A DNA stretch of 46,860 bases from SZUA-430 sp044375275 (GCA_044375275.1 JBILMZ010000006.1:1-46860), one strand, 5' to 3'. Positions 7,857-16,317 are shown, counted from the first letter of the stretch. Program-made: numbers and translations. Notes: generated by a model from the sequence alone, not told the origin.

Positions 7857-8843
7857 ATGAGGATTGGCTGTCTTGGCGCTGCGCGCATCACGCCTGCCGC
7901 GATCGTTCACCCGGCGCGTGTCCGTCCCGGTGTCGTGTTGCAGTCCGTTGCCGCGCGTGACGCAAGTCGTGCGCAGGCATTTGCCGAGAAGCACAGCTTC
8001 GTGCGCCATGACGCGAGCTATGACGCGCTGGTCAATGCCGGGGATATTGATGTCATCTACAATGCGCTGCCCATCAACCTGCATGCCGAGTGGACCATCA
8101 ACGCGCTCAAGGCCGGCAAGCATGTGCTGTGCGAGAAGCCGTTCGCGATGAACGTGAGGGAAGTGCATGCGGTGCAGGCTGCGGCCCGCGCTGCGGGGCG
8201 CCGGGTGATCGAGGCCTTTCACTACCGCTATCATCCGGGGTTCCTGCAGCTTCTCGCGTGGATTGATGCGGGCGAGATCGGGATGGTGAGTTCGATCGAT
8301 GCCAGTTTCAATATCGGCATTGATGACCGCAACGGCGAAGAGATCCGTCATCTTCCCGAGACCGGCGGGGGCGCGTTCATGGACCTGGGCTGCTATCCGC
8401 TCAGCTGGGCACTCAACATCGCGCGGGCGCGGCCCGTGCATATTGCTGCCAACGCCAGCCTCACCTCGCGCGGGGTCGATGAAAAGACGGAAGCCACGCT
8501 GACTTTTCCGGGCGCCATCAGTGCGCGCCTGTCATCTTCCATGGCTAAGGGGGAGCCCTTCTCGGCGATGCTGCACGTCAAGGGTTCCAAGGGCGAGATC
8601 ACTTTCGTCAATCCGCTGGCGCCCCATCATGGGGGAATTCTGACCCTGAAGGCGGGCGCGCGCACGCTTGCACCGCGGATCAGCCGCATTTCGACTTACA
8701 CATGGCAGCTGGACACGCTCGCTTATGCGCTGGATGGCCAGTTTCCCGTGCCGACAGAAGGTGAAGCGATCGTGATCCAGCAGGAAGTGCTCGACGGCGT
8801 GTACGATGCGGCAGGCCTCAAGCATCTTCGCTACAGGGACTGA
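7857..8843 (+). CDS. Gfo/Idh/MocA-family NAD(P)-dependent oxidoreductase
   Basis: 328 residues. The N-terminus MRIGCLGAARITP is the Rossmann fingerprint of the family, and CEKPFAMNVREV carries the EKP motif with the catalytic-site Lys. The C-terminal half is the alpha/beta substrate domain (ETGGGAFMDLGCYPL, a conserved segment). Relatives oxidise or reduce sugars, inositols or dihydrodiols with NAD(P); the closest general type is the D-xylose/trans-dihydrodiol dehydrogenase group, but the substrate cannot be named. GAGG is 8 bases before ATG. The gene converges on the FAD dehydrogenase gene with only two bases between stops; the two stops form TGAGCTCA. Confidence 0.88.
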   Translation: MRIGCLGAARITPAAIVHPARVRPGVVLQSVAARDASRAQAFAEKHSFVRHDASYDALVNAGDIDVIYNALPINLHAEWTINALKAGKHVLCEKPFAMNVREVHAVQAAARAAGRRVIEAFHYRYHPGFLQLLAWIDAGEIGMVSSIDASFNIGIDDRNGEEIRHLPETGGGAFMDLGCYPLSWALNIARARPVHIAANASLTSRGVDEKTEATLTFPGAISARLSSSMAKGEPFSAMLHVKGSKGEITFVNPLAPHHGGILTLKAGARTLAPRISRISTYTWQLDTLAYALDGQFPVPTEGEAIVIQQEVLDGVYDAAGLKHLRYRD

Positions 8844-8845
8844 GC

Positions 8846-10270
8846 TCAGACGCGAACGACCTTTCCCGGGTTCATGATGCCCTTCGGATCCAGGGCGCGC
8901 TTGATGGCGCGCATGGCGTCGAGTTCGGCCTGCGACTTGTAGCGGAGGATCTCATCGACCTTCGCCTGTCCGAGGCCATGCTCGGCACTGATCGAGCCCT
9001 TGAAGTCGCGCACGAGGTCATGGACGATCATGTTGATCTCGGCGATCCGGCCCAGAAACTGAGCCTTGTCACCACCAGCGGGCTGGCTGATGTTGAAGTG
9101 GATGTTTCCATCTCCGATATGCCCGAACGGAACTGGCCGGGCGCCCGGAACGCGTTCGCAGACGGCCCTCGAGGCGACCTCGATGAAGTTGGGGATGGAA
9201 GAAACGGGCACGGAGACGTCGTGCTTGATGCTGCCACCTTCCGGCTTCTGGGCCTCGGACAAGGCATCGCGCAACTGCCAGAATGCCTGGCTTTGCGCGG
9301 ACGAAGCGGCAAGCGTTGCATCCAGCAACAGGCCTTCTTCCTGCGCCTGGACGAGCAGCGCCTGTGTCTCGGCTGCATGCTGCGTCCCGAACAGCGAGAC
9401 CTCCAGCAGGACGTACCAGGGAAACTCGCCGTTGATCGGCTTCCGGGCGCCCGGAACATGCCTGACGACGAAATCCAGCCCGATGCGCGGGATGAGTTCG
9501 AACGTGGTGACGAAGAGGCCGGCGGCGCGGACCCGGTTGAGAAGCTGGACGGCCTTGTCGACGCTGGCGAGACCGATGAAGGCGGTTGCCATGTCTGTTG
9601 GCCGCGGAAAGAGCTTCAGGACAGCGGCCGTGACGATGCCCAGTGTTCCTTCGGCGCCGATGAGCAGGTTCTTCAGGTCGTAACCGGTGTTGTCCTTCCT
9701 CAGCGCGCGCAAGCCGTTCCAGATGCGTCCGTCGGGCAGAACCGCTTCGAGACCCAGCACGAGGTCACGCATGTTTCCGTACGCCAGAACCGCGGTGCCG
9801 CCGGCGTTGGTCGAAACCAGACCTCCGATGGTGGCTGAACCCTCAGAGGCGAGGCTCAATGGAAACAGGCGGTCATTGGCATCTGCTGCCTTCTGCACCG
9901 TGTCGAGGATGCATCCGGCTTCCGCGGTGAGTGTGCCTGAACCCGGGTCGACGGACCTGATCGTGTTCATGCGCGCGAGGCTGATCAGGACCTCGCTTCC
10001 ATCCGCCGATGGAATCTGACCGCCGACGAGACCGGTGTTTCCGCCCTGCGGGACGAGAGGCGTTCCCGTTTCATGGCAGATGCCGACGATGCGGGCGACC
10101 GCATCAGTCGATGCCGGCTTCAGCAGTGCCGGTGTCGCGCCCACAAACCGGTCACGCCATTCTTTCAGGTGAGGGGCGATGATGGCGGGGTCTTCTGTGT
10201 AACCACCGGGCCCGGCGGCGTCCCTGAGCCGGTCAAGCGTTTGTCGGGATGGGGCTTTGCTCACGTTCAT
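8846..10270 (-). CDS. FAD-binding D-2-hydroxyacid dehydrogenase (D-2-hydroxyglutarate/D-lactate type)
   Basis: 474 residues, the usual length for the GlcD/D2HGDH group. The PCMH-type FAD domain shows VPQGGNTGLVGGQIPS (FAD pyrophosphate loop) and IGGLVSTNAGGTAV. The C-terminal domain has GHIGDGNIHFN and SAEHGLGQAK, which carry the conserved metal- and carboxylate-binding residues of D-2-hydroxyglutarate dehydrogenase-like enzymes. Such enzymes oxidise D-2-hydroxyacids to 2-oxoacids and pass electrons to quinone or another acceptor. D-2-hydroxyglutarate, a serA side product, is a likely substrate, but D-lactate cannot be excluded. Starts 9 bases after the Sua5-type gene ends, so probably translated from the same mRNA. 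Confidence 0.88.
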   Translation of the reverse strand: MNVSKAPSRQTLDRLRDAAGPGGYTEDPAIIAPHLKEWRDRFVGATPALLKPASTDAVARIVGICHETGTPLVPQGGNTGLVGGQIPSADGSEVLISLARMNTIRSVDPGSGTLTAEAGCILDTVQKAADANDRLFPLSLASEGSATIGGLVSTNAGGTAVLAYGNMRDLVLGLEAVLPDGRIWNGLRALRKDNTGYDLKNLLIGAEGTLGIVTAAVLKLFPRPTDMATAFIGLASVDKAVQLLNRVRAAGLFVTTFELIPRIGLDFVVRHVPGARKPINGEFPWYVLLEVSLFGTQHAAETQALLVQAQEEGLLLDATLAASSAQSQAFWQLRDALSEAQKPEGGSIKHDVSVPVSSIPNFIEVASRAVCERVPGARPVPFGHIGDGNIHFNISQPAGGDKAQFLGRIAEINMIVHDLVRDFKGSISAEHGLGQAKVDEILRYKSQAELDAMRAIKRALDPKGIMNPGKVVRV

Positions 10271-10279
10271 GGTGCGTGG

Positions 10280-11227
10280 TCAGTCCCGGATGGCGGCTCG
10301 TGCGAGCCTGTCATTGATGGCTTCGCCGAGACCGCTTCCGGGAATGGGCATGACCGCTATGCCATCCGCTTTGGTCTGGTCAAGGGCGCGCAGCATCCTG
10401 AACAGGTTCGCGGCCGCTTCCGTGAGGTCGCCTGACTCACTCAGATTGAGAGTGGCCAGCGCTCCCTGAAGAGGCCTTCCAATTGCGAGAAGTGCTTCGC
10501 CAGGGGATACGCTGTTTGCATCCAGCCGCAGGGGCTTTGCTGTCGCATAGTGCTTGCGCAGCCGTCCTGGTGAATGCGGGGCCGCTTCGGTGTCGTGGGC
10601 GACGCCCAGTGGTCCGGCTACTTCCTCGATCCGGGCGCGGGTGATTGCGCCGGGACGCAGCATGACAGCGGTCCCCGTCGACAATCCGATGATGGTGGAT
10701 TCAAGTCCCAGTCTCGCGGGACCGCCATCAAGTATCAGGCCAACGGCGCCGTCGAGGCTGTCCTCGACGTGCTGGGCGGTGGTGGCTGAAACGGATCCCG
10801 AGGCGTTGGCGCTGGGGGCGGCGAGCGGTCCGCCAAAGGTCCGGAGCAAGGCCTGCGCGACTTCATGCGCGGGGCAACGCAGCGCTATTGTGTCGAGGCC
10901 TGCCGTTGCCAGCCACGAGATGGTGCAATCCGGTCGTCGCGGCAGGACGAGTGTGAGCGGACCGGGCCAGAACCTGTCGGCGAGCGCTTGCGCGAGGGGC
11001 GAGACGTGCGCGTGGCGCTGTGCTTCGTCCGGGTTGGCGATGTGCACGATGAGGGGATTGAACTGGGGGCGCCCCTTGGCTGCGAAAATCGATGCGACAG
11101 CCTCGTCGTTTGTGGCGTCGGCACCCAGCCCGTAGACGGTCTCCGTCGGAAACGACACGAGTTTTCCCTCGCGCAACAGGCGTGCGGCCGTAGCGAGTGC
11201 GGCTGGTGTTGGATCGAGGATTGTCAT
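10280..11227 (-). CDS. L-threonylcarbamoyladenylate synthase, Sua5 type
   Basis: 315 residues from ATG at 11227, preceded by AGGA. An in-frame extension to 11344 has no family similarity. The YrdC domain is evident: LVSFPTETVYGLGADA near the N-terminus, AAKGRPQFNPLIVH (the Lys/Arg nucleotide-binding segment) and APSANASGSVS. The C-terminal ~110 residues form the extra Sua5 domain, so this is the long Sua5 form, not the short TsaC. The enzyme makes threonylcarbamoyl-AMP from Thr, bicarbonate and ATP for the t6A37 modification of ANN-decoding tRNAs. It is followed closely by the FAD dehydrogenase gene; upstream lie the YceI/b561 genes on the same strand. Confidence 0.93.
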   Translation of the reverse strand: MTILDPTPAALATAARLLREGKLVSFPTETVYGLGADATNDEAVASIFAAKGRPQFNPLIVHIANPDEAQRHAHVSPLAQALADRFWPGPLTLVLPRRPDCTISWLATAGLDTIALRCPAHEVAQALLRTFGGPLAAPSANASGSVSATTAQHVEDSLDGAVGLILDGGPARLGLESTIIGLSTGTAVMLRPGAITRARIEEVAGPLGVAHDTEAAPHSPGRLRKHYATAKPLRLDANSVSPGEALLAIGRPLQGALATLNLSESGDLTEAAANLFRMLRALDQTKADGIAVMPIPGSGLGEAINDRLARAAIRD

Positions 11228-11350
11228 GTCCTGTCTTGCCTGAGCCTGCCGTGACGGGCCGGTTCTGGCCTTGTACGTTGTGGCAGTGTGGATGCGCGGC
11301 GACCATAGCCGAGCGAATCCCTCACCGCCAACAACAAGCATCACCAGCGT

Positions 11351-11935
11351 TTACTGTCCGGGCGCGTTTACCCTGGTGGCCTGAAGGTCCACGAACACGT
11401 CAACCGTCAGCGCTACCGGTACGCCGGAAGCGAAGTCCGGCCCCTCACCAACCTTGAAATCAAGGCGTTTGATGGTTGTCGTGCCCTTCATGAAGGCCCT
11501 GTTGGATCTGATATCCAGCGTAAAGGGGAGGTTCACGGGCCGGACGATGCCCTTGATCGTCAGTTTACCTTCACAGACGAATTTGCCCGGGCCGGTGCTC
11601 ACAAACCTGTCGCACTGGAATTTCGCCTGCGGAAAGTCGAGCACGTTGAACCATGCCGGCTTGAGCAGCATCGCATCGCGTGTCTTGCCATTTGTCTTGA
11701 TGCCGGTCGTGTCCATCGTGATCTTTGCGGATGAACCCGCAAGATCGGCGGGATCGAACCGGATCAGGGCGCCAAACCCCGGGAACTTTCCGGTCACGCT
11801 CTGGTTGGCTACATTCACTTTGAATGTCAGGCTGCTTTTGGCGGCGTCAACCTGCCAGGCCGGCGGTGAAGCCCAGGCGCTGGTGCAACTGACTGAAAGT
11901 GCGGCGAGAGCGATGAGCCATGTGACAGTTTTCAC
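11351..11935 (-). CDS. YceI-family exported lipid-binding-like protein (second copy)
   Basis: About 194 residues. I chose GTG at 11935, which lies 9 bases after AGGAG and gives a signal peptide (basic start, LIALAALSVSCTSAWAS). The ATG at 11944 touches the same AGGAG with no spacing. The mature part follows the YceI lipocalin-like pattern: WQVDAAKSSLTFKVNVANQ, FPGFGALIRFDPADL, FKCDRF-type and GKLTIKGIVRPVNLPF segments. YceI proteins bind polyisoprenoids in a beta-barrel in the periplasm. Third gene of a tight YceI, cytochrome b561, YceI operon. Confidence 0.87.
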   Translation of the reverse strand: MKTVTWLIALAALSVSCTSAWASPPAWQVDAAKSSLTFKVNVANQSVTGKFPGFGALIRFDPADLAGSSAKITMDTTGIKTNGKTRDAMLLKPAWFNVLDFPQAKFQCDRFVSTGPGKFVCEGKLTIKGIVRPVNLPFTLDIRSNRAFMKGTTTIKRLDFKVGEGPDFASGVPVALTVDVFVDLQATRVNAPGQ

Positions 11936-11947
11936 TTTCGGCATCTC

Positions 11948-12511
11948 CTATCGTGCAAAGGGAAGCATGCGGCGAAGCACGTCATCGCGATTCCAGAAGT
12001 GATGCTTGAGGGCTGCACCAACGTGAAGGATCAGGAGCAGGATCAAGAGGTTGCCCAGCAGTTCATGCGCCTCTTCTGCGCTCTCATGCAGGTCCTGCAT
12101 TTCCGCGCTGCCGTCAAGGCCAGGCAGTGGTGGAACCTCGAACAGGCCAAACCAGAGGGTCGGCACACCTGACGATGACGTTGACGACATCGCCCATCCC
12201 GACAGCGGAACGGCAAACATGAGAACATAGAAAGCGACATGGGTCGCCTGTGCGGCCAGGCGCTCCCAGGCCTTCATTGTGGCCGGAAGTGCCGGTGCGC
12301 GATACTGAAAGCGCCAGAGCAGCCTCAGGACGGAGAGAAACAGGATCGTGATCCCCGCTGACTTGTGCAACTGGTACAGGTCGAACTTCCCCGGATCATC
12401 GCGCGGAAGGTCGACCATCACCTTGCCCATGACGAGAAGGGCAATGATGGTGATGGCAATGAGCCAATGTAGTGTCTTGGCGACGGTGTTGTAGCGCTGG
12501 GCGTCTTTCAT
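11948..12511 (-). CDS. Cytochrome b561 family membrane protein
   Basis: 187 residues with four hydrophobic segments and family His residues: TLHWLIAITI in helix 1, YQLHKSAGI before helix 2, AQATHVAFYVLMF before helix 3, and LHVGAALKHHFW in helix 4. The ending KHHFWNRDDVLRRMLP is typical of the prokaryotic b561 (CybB/YceJ) family. These proteins bind two b-type haems in the inner membrane and move electrons between quinol and a periplasmic or membrane acceptor. The same pairing with yceI occurs in E. coli (yceJ-yceI), which supports a functional link. The gene lies 4 bases after the first YceI and 12 bases before the second. Confidence 0.9.
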   Translation of the reverse strand: MKDAQRYNTVAKTLHWLIAITIIALLVMGKVMVDLPRDDPGKFDLYQLHKSAGITILFLSVLRLLWRFQYRAPALPATMKAWERLAAQATHVAFYVLMFAVPLSGWAMSSTSSSGVPTLWFGLFEVPPLPGLDGSAEMQDLHESAEEAHELLGNLLILLLILHVGAALKHHFWNRDDVLRRMLPFAR

Positions 12512-12515
12512 GGAC

Positions 12516-13118
12516 TTACTTTTCCGCGAGGAACTCAGATTCGACTGTCAGTTCAACTTCGTCGCCGATGAAGCTCTTCCAGGCTACGTCGGGAAAGTTG
12601 AATGCATCCAGCTTGATGGTCGTGCGGGCCGAGAAGCCGACGACGTAGGTGTTTGCAAACGGGTGGATTTTGCCGCCGTTGAAAGTCGTGGCGAGCGAGA
12701 CAGGGCGGGTTTGTCCATGAAGCGTGAGGTCACCATCGATCACGCCGGCATTGTTGCCGGTGACCTTGACCGACTTCGAGACGAACTTCGCGGTCGGAAA
12801 TTTCGTCGCTTCGAAGAAATCAGCCAACAGTTTCTTGTCGAGTTCATCGGAGGGCGTATCGAGGCTGTCGATGCGGACCTCGACCGTCGCCGAGCTCTTT
12901 GCCGGCTGCGCGCCGTTGAAGGAGATCTTTCCCGAGGCGTTGTTGAACCTGCCACAGTAGTTGCTGATCCCCATGTGTCGGATGCAGAATGCGACGATCG
13001 TGTGCTTGGGTTCCACGGTGTAGCTGCCTTTCGGTGCTGACAGCGGATTGACAGACACGTCCGCTGCGACAGCTACTGTCGGAAGCAGGAGAGCGACGAA
13101 AACGGCGAACCAGCGCAT
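12516..13118 (-). CDS. YceI-family exported protein (first copy)
   Basis: 200 residues from ATG at 13118; AAGGAG stands 6 bases upstream, which decides this start over the in-frame ATG at 13196. Residues 1-18 are a signal peptide (MRWFAVFVALLLPTVAVA). Mature YceI features: GSYTVEPKHTIVAFCIRHMG, FNNASGKISF, LLADFFEATKFPTAKFVS and GDLTLHGQTRPVSLA. Two Cys (AFCIRH and NYCGRF) might pair in the periplasm. First gene of the YceI/b561/YceI operon. It diverges from the acyl-CoA dehydrogenase gene with 71 bases between starts. Confidence 0.9.
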   Translation of the reverse strand: MRWFAVFVALLLPTVAVAADVSVNPLSAPKGSYTVEPKHTIVAFCIRHMGISNYCGRFNNASGKISFNGAQPAKSSATVEVRIDSLDTPSDELDKKLLADFFEATKFPTAKFVSKSVKVTGNNAGVIDGDLTLHGQTRPVSLATTFNGGKIHPFANTYVVGFSARTTIKLDAFNFPDVAWKSFIGDEVELTVESEFLAEK

Positions 13119-13189
13119 CCAAAACTCCTTGCGTGCATTACTGAGCCTGTCGCACTCTGCGTCAGGCAACAATTCACAGTGTATAGCAA

Positions 13190-14992
13190 ATGACATACGC
13201 AGCTCCTATCCGGCAAATTCGCTTTGCGCTCCGGTCGATTGTGGGGATCGACCGCCTCCATGGTCACCCGGCCTTTCCGGACTTCAATGACGAGATCGCA
13301 GCCGCGGTGCTGGATGAAGCCGGCCGTTTCGCCAATGAGGTGATTGCGCCCCTGAACCAGGCGGGGGACCGGGAGGGAGCAACCGTTCAAGACGGGCGTG
13401 TTCGCCTCGCGACGGGCTTTGCCGAGGCCTATCGAGGGTTCGTTGCCGCGGGTTGGGGCGGCGTTACTGGTCCTGTGGACCATGGAGGGCAGGGACTTCC
13501 GCATGTCCTTGGCCTTGCCGTCCAGGAGTTGTGGCACGGTGCCTGTATGTCGTTTGGGCTCTGCCCCTTGCTCAGCCAGGGTGCCATTGAGGCCCTTACG
13601 GCGCACGGATCGGACCAGCAGCGCGCAACCTATCTGCCAAAACTCGTCAGTGGTGAGTGGACAGGCACCATGAACCTGACGGAACCCCAAGCGGGTTCGG
13701 ACGTTGGCGCCCTGACCACGCGCGCTGTCCCGGCCGGCGATGGCAGCTACCGGATCCAAGGCACAAAGATCTACATCACCTGGGGTGAGCACGAAGCGGC
13801 CGACAACATCATTCATCTGGTGCTGGCCCGGCTGCCCGATGCGCCGCCCGGAACAAGGGGGATCTCACTGTTCCTGGTGCCGAAGTTCCTGGTCAATGCC
13901 GATGGATCGCTCGGTGCGCGGAATGATCTCCGGTGCGTAGGGCTGGAGAACAAGCTGGGGATCCACGGTTCACCGACCTGTGTCATGGCCTATGGCGATG
14001 GTGGTGGTGCCACGGGATTTCTGATCGGTGCCGAGAACAAGGGCATGTCGGCCATGTTCACGATGATGAACTCGGCGCGGCTGGGGATTGGCATGCAGGG
14101 TGTCGGCATTGCAGAGCGCAGCTATCAGCAGGCACTAGCCTTTGCTCGCGAGCGTCGACAGGGCAAACCATTTGGGCTGCAGCATGAAGTGCGTGAGATG
14201 TCACCCATCATCTCGCATGCCGATGTTCGCCGCATGCTGCTGACTCAGAAGTCGATGATCGAGGCGGGTCGCGCCATCTGCCTGGCCAATGCCCTTGCCA
14301 TCGACATGGCACGTCACGCCGAGACTGCTGAAGCGCGCAACGCCGCCAAGGCACGGGAGGAGCTGCTCACGCCGATTTCGAAAGCGTGGTGCACTGACAT
14401 GGCTGTCACGGTCACCTCCATCGGCGTGCAGGTGCATGGCGGCATGGGCTTCATCGAAGAGACGGGGGCGGCACAGCATTTCCGGGATGCACGCATTGCA
14501 CCCATTTATGAAGGCACCAATGGAATCCAGTCCATTGACCTGATCGGGCGCAAGCTGTCGCTTGAGGGCGGGACGGCCGTGCATCATTTCCTGGATGAGA
14601 TCCTGGAGACGGCGCGCCTCTGTGCTGTTGGCCCTTCAGCGCTCAAGGCCATTGGCAAGGAGATTGAGGCGGTTCACCGGGCCTGCCATGACGCGACCAT
14701 CTGGCTGCAAACGACAATTCGCAGTTCACCTGCATCGGCCTTGCCGGGGTCCGCCCCCTATCTCCAGATGATGGGACTTCTTTCCGGCGCACATTTTCTC
14801 GCGCGTGGAGCGCTTGCCGCAGCCCTTCAGGCCGGCGACAGGGATGCTGACACCCGCTTCCTGAATGCGCGCATCTCGGTTGCCCAGTTCTTCGCCGAGC
14901 AAGTCCTGCCGATGGCCGTCGGACTTCTCGGTCCTGTCACGCGCGGCGCCGACGGACCCTTTGCCATGTCGGCCGAAGACCTGGAGCTCTGA
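13190..14992 (+). CDS. Acyl-CoA dehydrogenase, long (~600 aa) DmdC/FadE-like class
   Basis: 600 residues, the length of the class with an extra C-terminal domain (3-methylmercaptopropionyl-CoA dehydrogenase and long-chain relatives). Visible: substrate/FAD segment GTMNLTEPQAGSDVGALTT, middle beta-domain IQGTKIYITWGEHE, VGLENKLGIHGSPTC, and catalytic Glu in PIYEGTNGIQSIDL. VQVHGGMGFIEETGAAQHF is the FAD adenine-binding segment. It oxidises an acyl-CoA to trans-2-enoyl-CoA with electrons to ETF; chain-length preference is unknown. No strong ribosome site precedes the ATG. An SDR gene follows 44 bases later in the same direction. Confidence 0.92.
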   Translation: MTYAAPIRQIRFALRSIVGIDRLHGHPAFPDFNDEIAAAVLDEAGRFANEVIAPLNQAGDREGATVQDGRVRLATGFAEAYRGFVAAGWGGVTGPVDHGGQGLPHVLGLAVQELWHGACMSFGLCPLLSQGAIEALTAHGSDQQRATYLPKLVSGEWTGTMNLTEPQAGSDVGALTTRAVPAGDGSYRIQGTKIYITWGEHEAADNIIHLVLARLPDAPPGTRGISLFLVPKFLVNADGSLGARNDLRCVGLENKLGIHGSPTCVMAYGDGGGATGFLIGAENKGMSAMFTMMNSARLGIGMQGVGIAERSYQQALAFARERRQGKPFGLQHEVREMSPIISHADVRRMLLTQKSMIEAGRAICLANALAIDMARHAETAEARNAAKAREELLTPISKAWCTDMAVTVTSIGVQVHGGMGFIEETGAAQHFRDARIAPIYEGTNGIQSIDLIGRKLSLEGGTAVHHFLDEILETARLCAVGPSALKAIGKEIEAVHRACHDATIWLQTTIRSSPASALPGSAPYLQMMGLLSGAHFLARGALAAALQAGDRDADTRFLNARISVAQFFAEQVLPMAVGLLGPVTRGADGPFAMSAEDLEL

Positions 14993-15036
14993 AGCCAGTC
15001 CTTCATGCACTCACGTTTCACAATCAGGAGACTGTC

Positions 15037-15807
15037 ATGTCACTCAAAGGCCGAATTGCTCTCGTTACAGGCGCAAGCCGCGGGATTGGGCGGGCCATTG
15101 CCCTCGCGCTTGCTGCCGACGGGGCCGATGTTGCCGTAAACTACAGGCGTGAAAAGGAGGATGCCGAGCAGACCGTGAAGGACATCATGGCGCTGGGACG
15201 TCGCGCCGTGTCCTTTCAGGCTTCAGTTGATGCCTTCGACGAGTGTGCGCGCATGGCGGAAGCCGTGAAGGGCGCGCTGGGGCCGGTTTCCATACTTGTC
15301 AACAATGCGGGGATCGCGAGCCGCGGTCAGACAGTGGCAGACACCGATCCTGGAGAGATGTCCCGCGTGCTCGGCGTTCATGCGCTCGCGCCGTTCTACA
15401 TGTCAAAGCTGCTATTGCCTCAGATGCGCAGCCTGCCGCGGGGCGACATCATCATGATCTCGAGCGTTGCCACGCTGGGATTTGCGGCTCGTGGTGCTCC
15501 CTACAATATGGGAAAGGCGGCGCTTGAAGCTCTGGCCTTCACGCTTGCCAAGGAAGAGCGGGTCAACAACATACGCGTGAATGTTGTGGCTCCCCCGCTG
15601 ACCGACACTGACATGGGACAGCGTCTGGCGAAGGCGCGTGGTGTTTCACAGATCCACGACCTCGATGCGAATTCACCGTTCGGACATGTCTGTTCACCGG
15701 ATGACATTGCCAACGTCGTGCGCTTCCTCGTGTCTGCGCAGAACTCGTATGTGTCGGGTGAAAAGATCTCCGTCCATGGAGCAGCTGATCGTGCGGGCTT
15801 TGCTTGA
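15037..15807 (+). CDS. SDR-family oxidoreductase (FabG-like)
   Basis: 256 residues, classical short-chain dehydrogenase. Cofactor loop TGASRGIGRAIA (~residues 11-22), NNAG (~88-91), catalytic Ser in IMISSVATLG and catalytic Tyr-x3-Lys in PYNMGKAALEA. VNYRRE after beta-2 (an Arg at the 2'-phosphate site) suggests NADPH. FabG-like enzymes reduce 3-ketoacyl thioesters or oxidise 3-hydroxyacyl-CoA. Following the acyl-CoA dehydrogenase, a role in acyl-CoA turnover is plausible, though SDR substrates cannot be told from sequence. AGGAG stands 6 bases before ATG. Confidence 0.9.
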   Translation: MSLKGRIALVTGASRGIGRAIALALAADGADVAVNYRREKEDAEQTVKDIMALGRRAVSFQASVDAFDECARMAEAVKGALGPVSILVNNAGIASRGQTVADTDPGEMSRVLGVHALAPFYMSKLLLPQMRSLPRGDIIMISSVATLGFAARGAPYNMGKAALEALAFTLAKEERVNNIRVNVVAPPLTDTDMGQRLAKARGVSQIHDLDANSPFGHVCSPDDIANVVRFLVSAQNSYVSGEKISVHGAADRAGFA

Positions 15808-15947
15808 TCACCGGAGCAGCGATTCGCGGTGATTCGTGCAAAACGCAGCGACGTGCGACGTTTCATCCAGTCCGCTGCGGTAATAATCTGTACACGGATG
15901 ATCGCACGGAGTGCTTGTATTGTCTTGTGTTCGTGATGGCGTGTCTT

Positions 15948-16017
15948 TCGTGCATCACTGTGGACAACACAAAATGTTGCGCTATGGATGCAAAGTACCC
16001 AATATGTTGATGCACGA
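15948..16017. promoter_or_regulatory. 10-bp inverted repeat flanking the promoter of the Lys/Ala mini-gene
   Basis: TCGTGCATCA (15948-15957) returns as its exact reverse complement TGATGCACGA (16008-16017), 60 bp apart centre to centre. Between the arms a candidate + strand promoter reads TGGACA (15961-15966), 16 bases, TATGGA (15983-15988), which would start transcription near 15995 and give a leader of about 64 bases before the ATG at 16059. The arms could be paired operators or the ends of an RNA stem. The rest of the 15808-16058 gap shows nothing else I can name. Confidence 0.4.
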
Positions 16018-16058
16018 GGGCACACGGTGTGACCTCTTCTGTCGAAGGAGTTATTGCA

Positions 16059-16169
16059 ATGCCAATGGTAGCAAAGAAGAAAGCGAAGAAGCCTGCAGCG
16101 ACGAAGGCAGCGGCGAAGCCGAAGGCCGCCGTCAAGAAGGCCGTGAAGAAAGTCGCGAAGAAGAAGTAA
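16059..16169 (+). CDS. 36-residue Lys/Ala-rich histone-H1-like basic peptide
   Basis: ATG at 16059 with AAGGAG ending 8 bases upstream, and TAA at 16167. The product has Lys in over a third of positions and Ala in nearly another third, arranged as KKAKKPAATKAAAKPKAA and VKKAVKKVAKKK; there are no acidic or aromatic residues. Such composition is that of the C-terminal tails of histone H1, AlgP, PhaF and chlamydial Hc proteins, which bind nucleic acids. Many alphaproteobacteria have short annotated proteins of this type, function unknown. Its own leader, a very good ribosome site and a strong terminator 80 bases on suggest a separate transcription unit. The open frame on the other strand is only its mirror. 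Nucleoid or RNA binding is inferred from composition. Confidence 0.72.
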   Translation: MPMVAKKKAKKPAATKAAAKPKAAVKKAVKKVAKKK

Positions 16170-16245
16170 TATGAAGGTGGCTCCGACTGGAGCCGCCTCG
16201 AAGACCTGATCCGGGCCAGTCCCGAGTTCAGGCTTCCAAGACCTT

Positions 16246-16299
16246 CCGGTGAGCGCAACTCCATTTCTGGAGCGGGTTGCGCCACCGGATTTTTCTTTT
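16246..16299 (+). terminator. Rho-independent terminator after the Lys/Ala mini-gene
   Basis: Stem CCGGT-GA-GCGCAAC pairs with GTTGCGC-C-ACCGG, with an inner TCCA/TGGA helix, followed at once by ATTTTTCTTTT. Ends transcription about 80-130 bases past the mini-gene stop. Confidence 0.75.
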
Positions 16300-16317
16300 C
16301 CGGCCTCCCGTGGCCGA

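Noticed and set aside
7773..8441. 222-codon - strand frame opposite the start of the Gfo/Idh gene
   Set aside because: Overlaps the palindrome and the coding strand of a well-defined oxidoreductase; no family similarity visible.
8978..9838. 286-codon + strand frame opposite the FAD dehydrogenase
   Set aside because: Antisense shadow of a gene with intact family motifs; no ribosome site and no domain.
15863..16285. 140-codon - strand frame with a Phe/Ala-rich centre resembling a membrane protein
   Set aside because: The hydrophobic centre is the mirror of the Lys/Ala codons (AAG/GCC) of the + strand mini-gene, which has a proper ribosome site and terminator.
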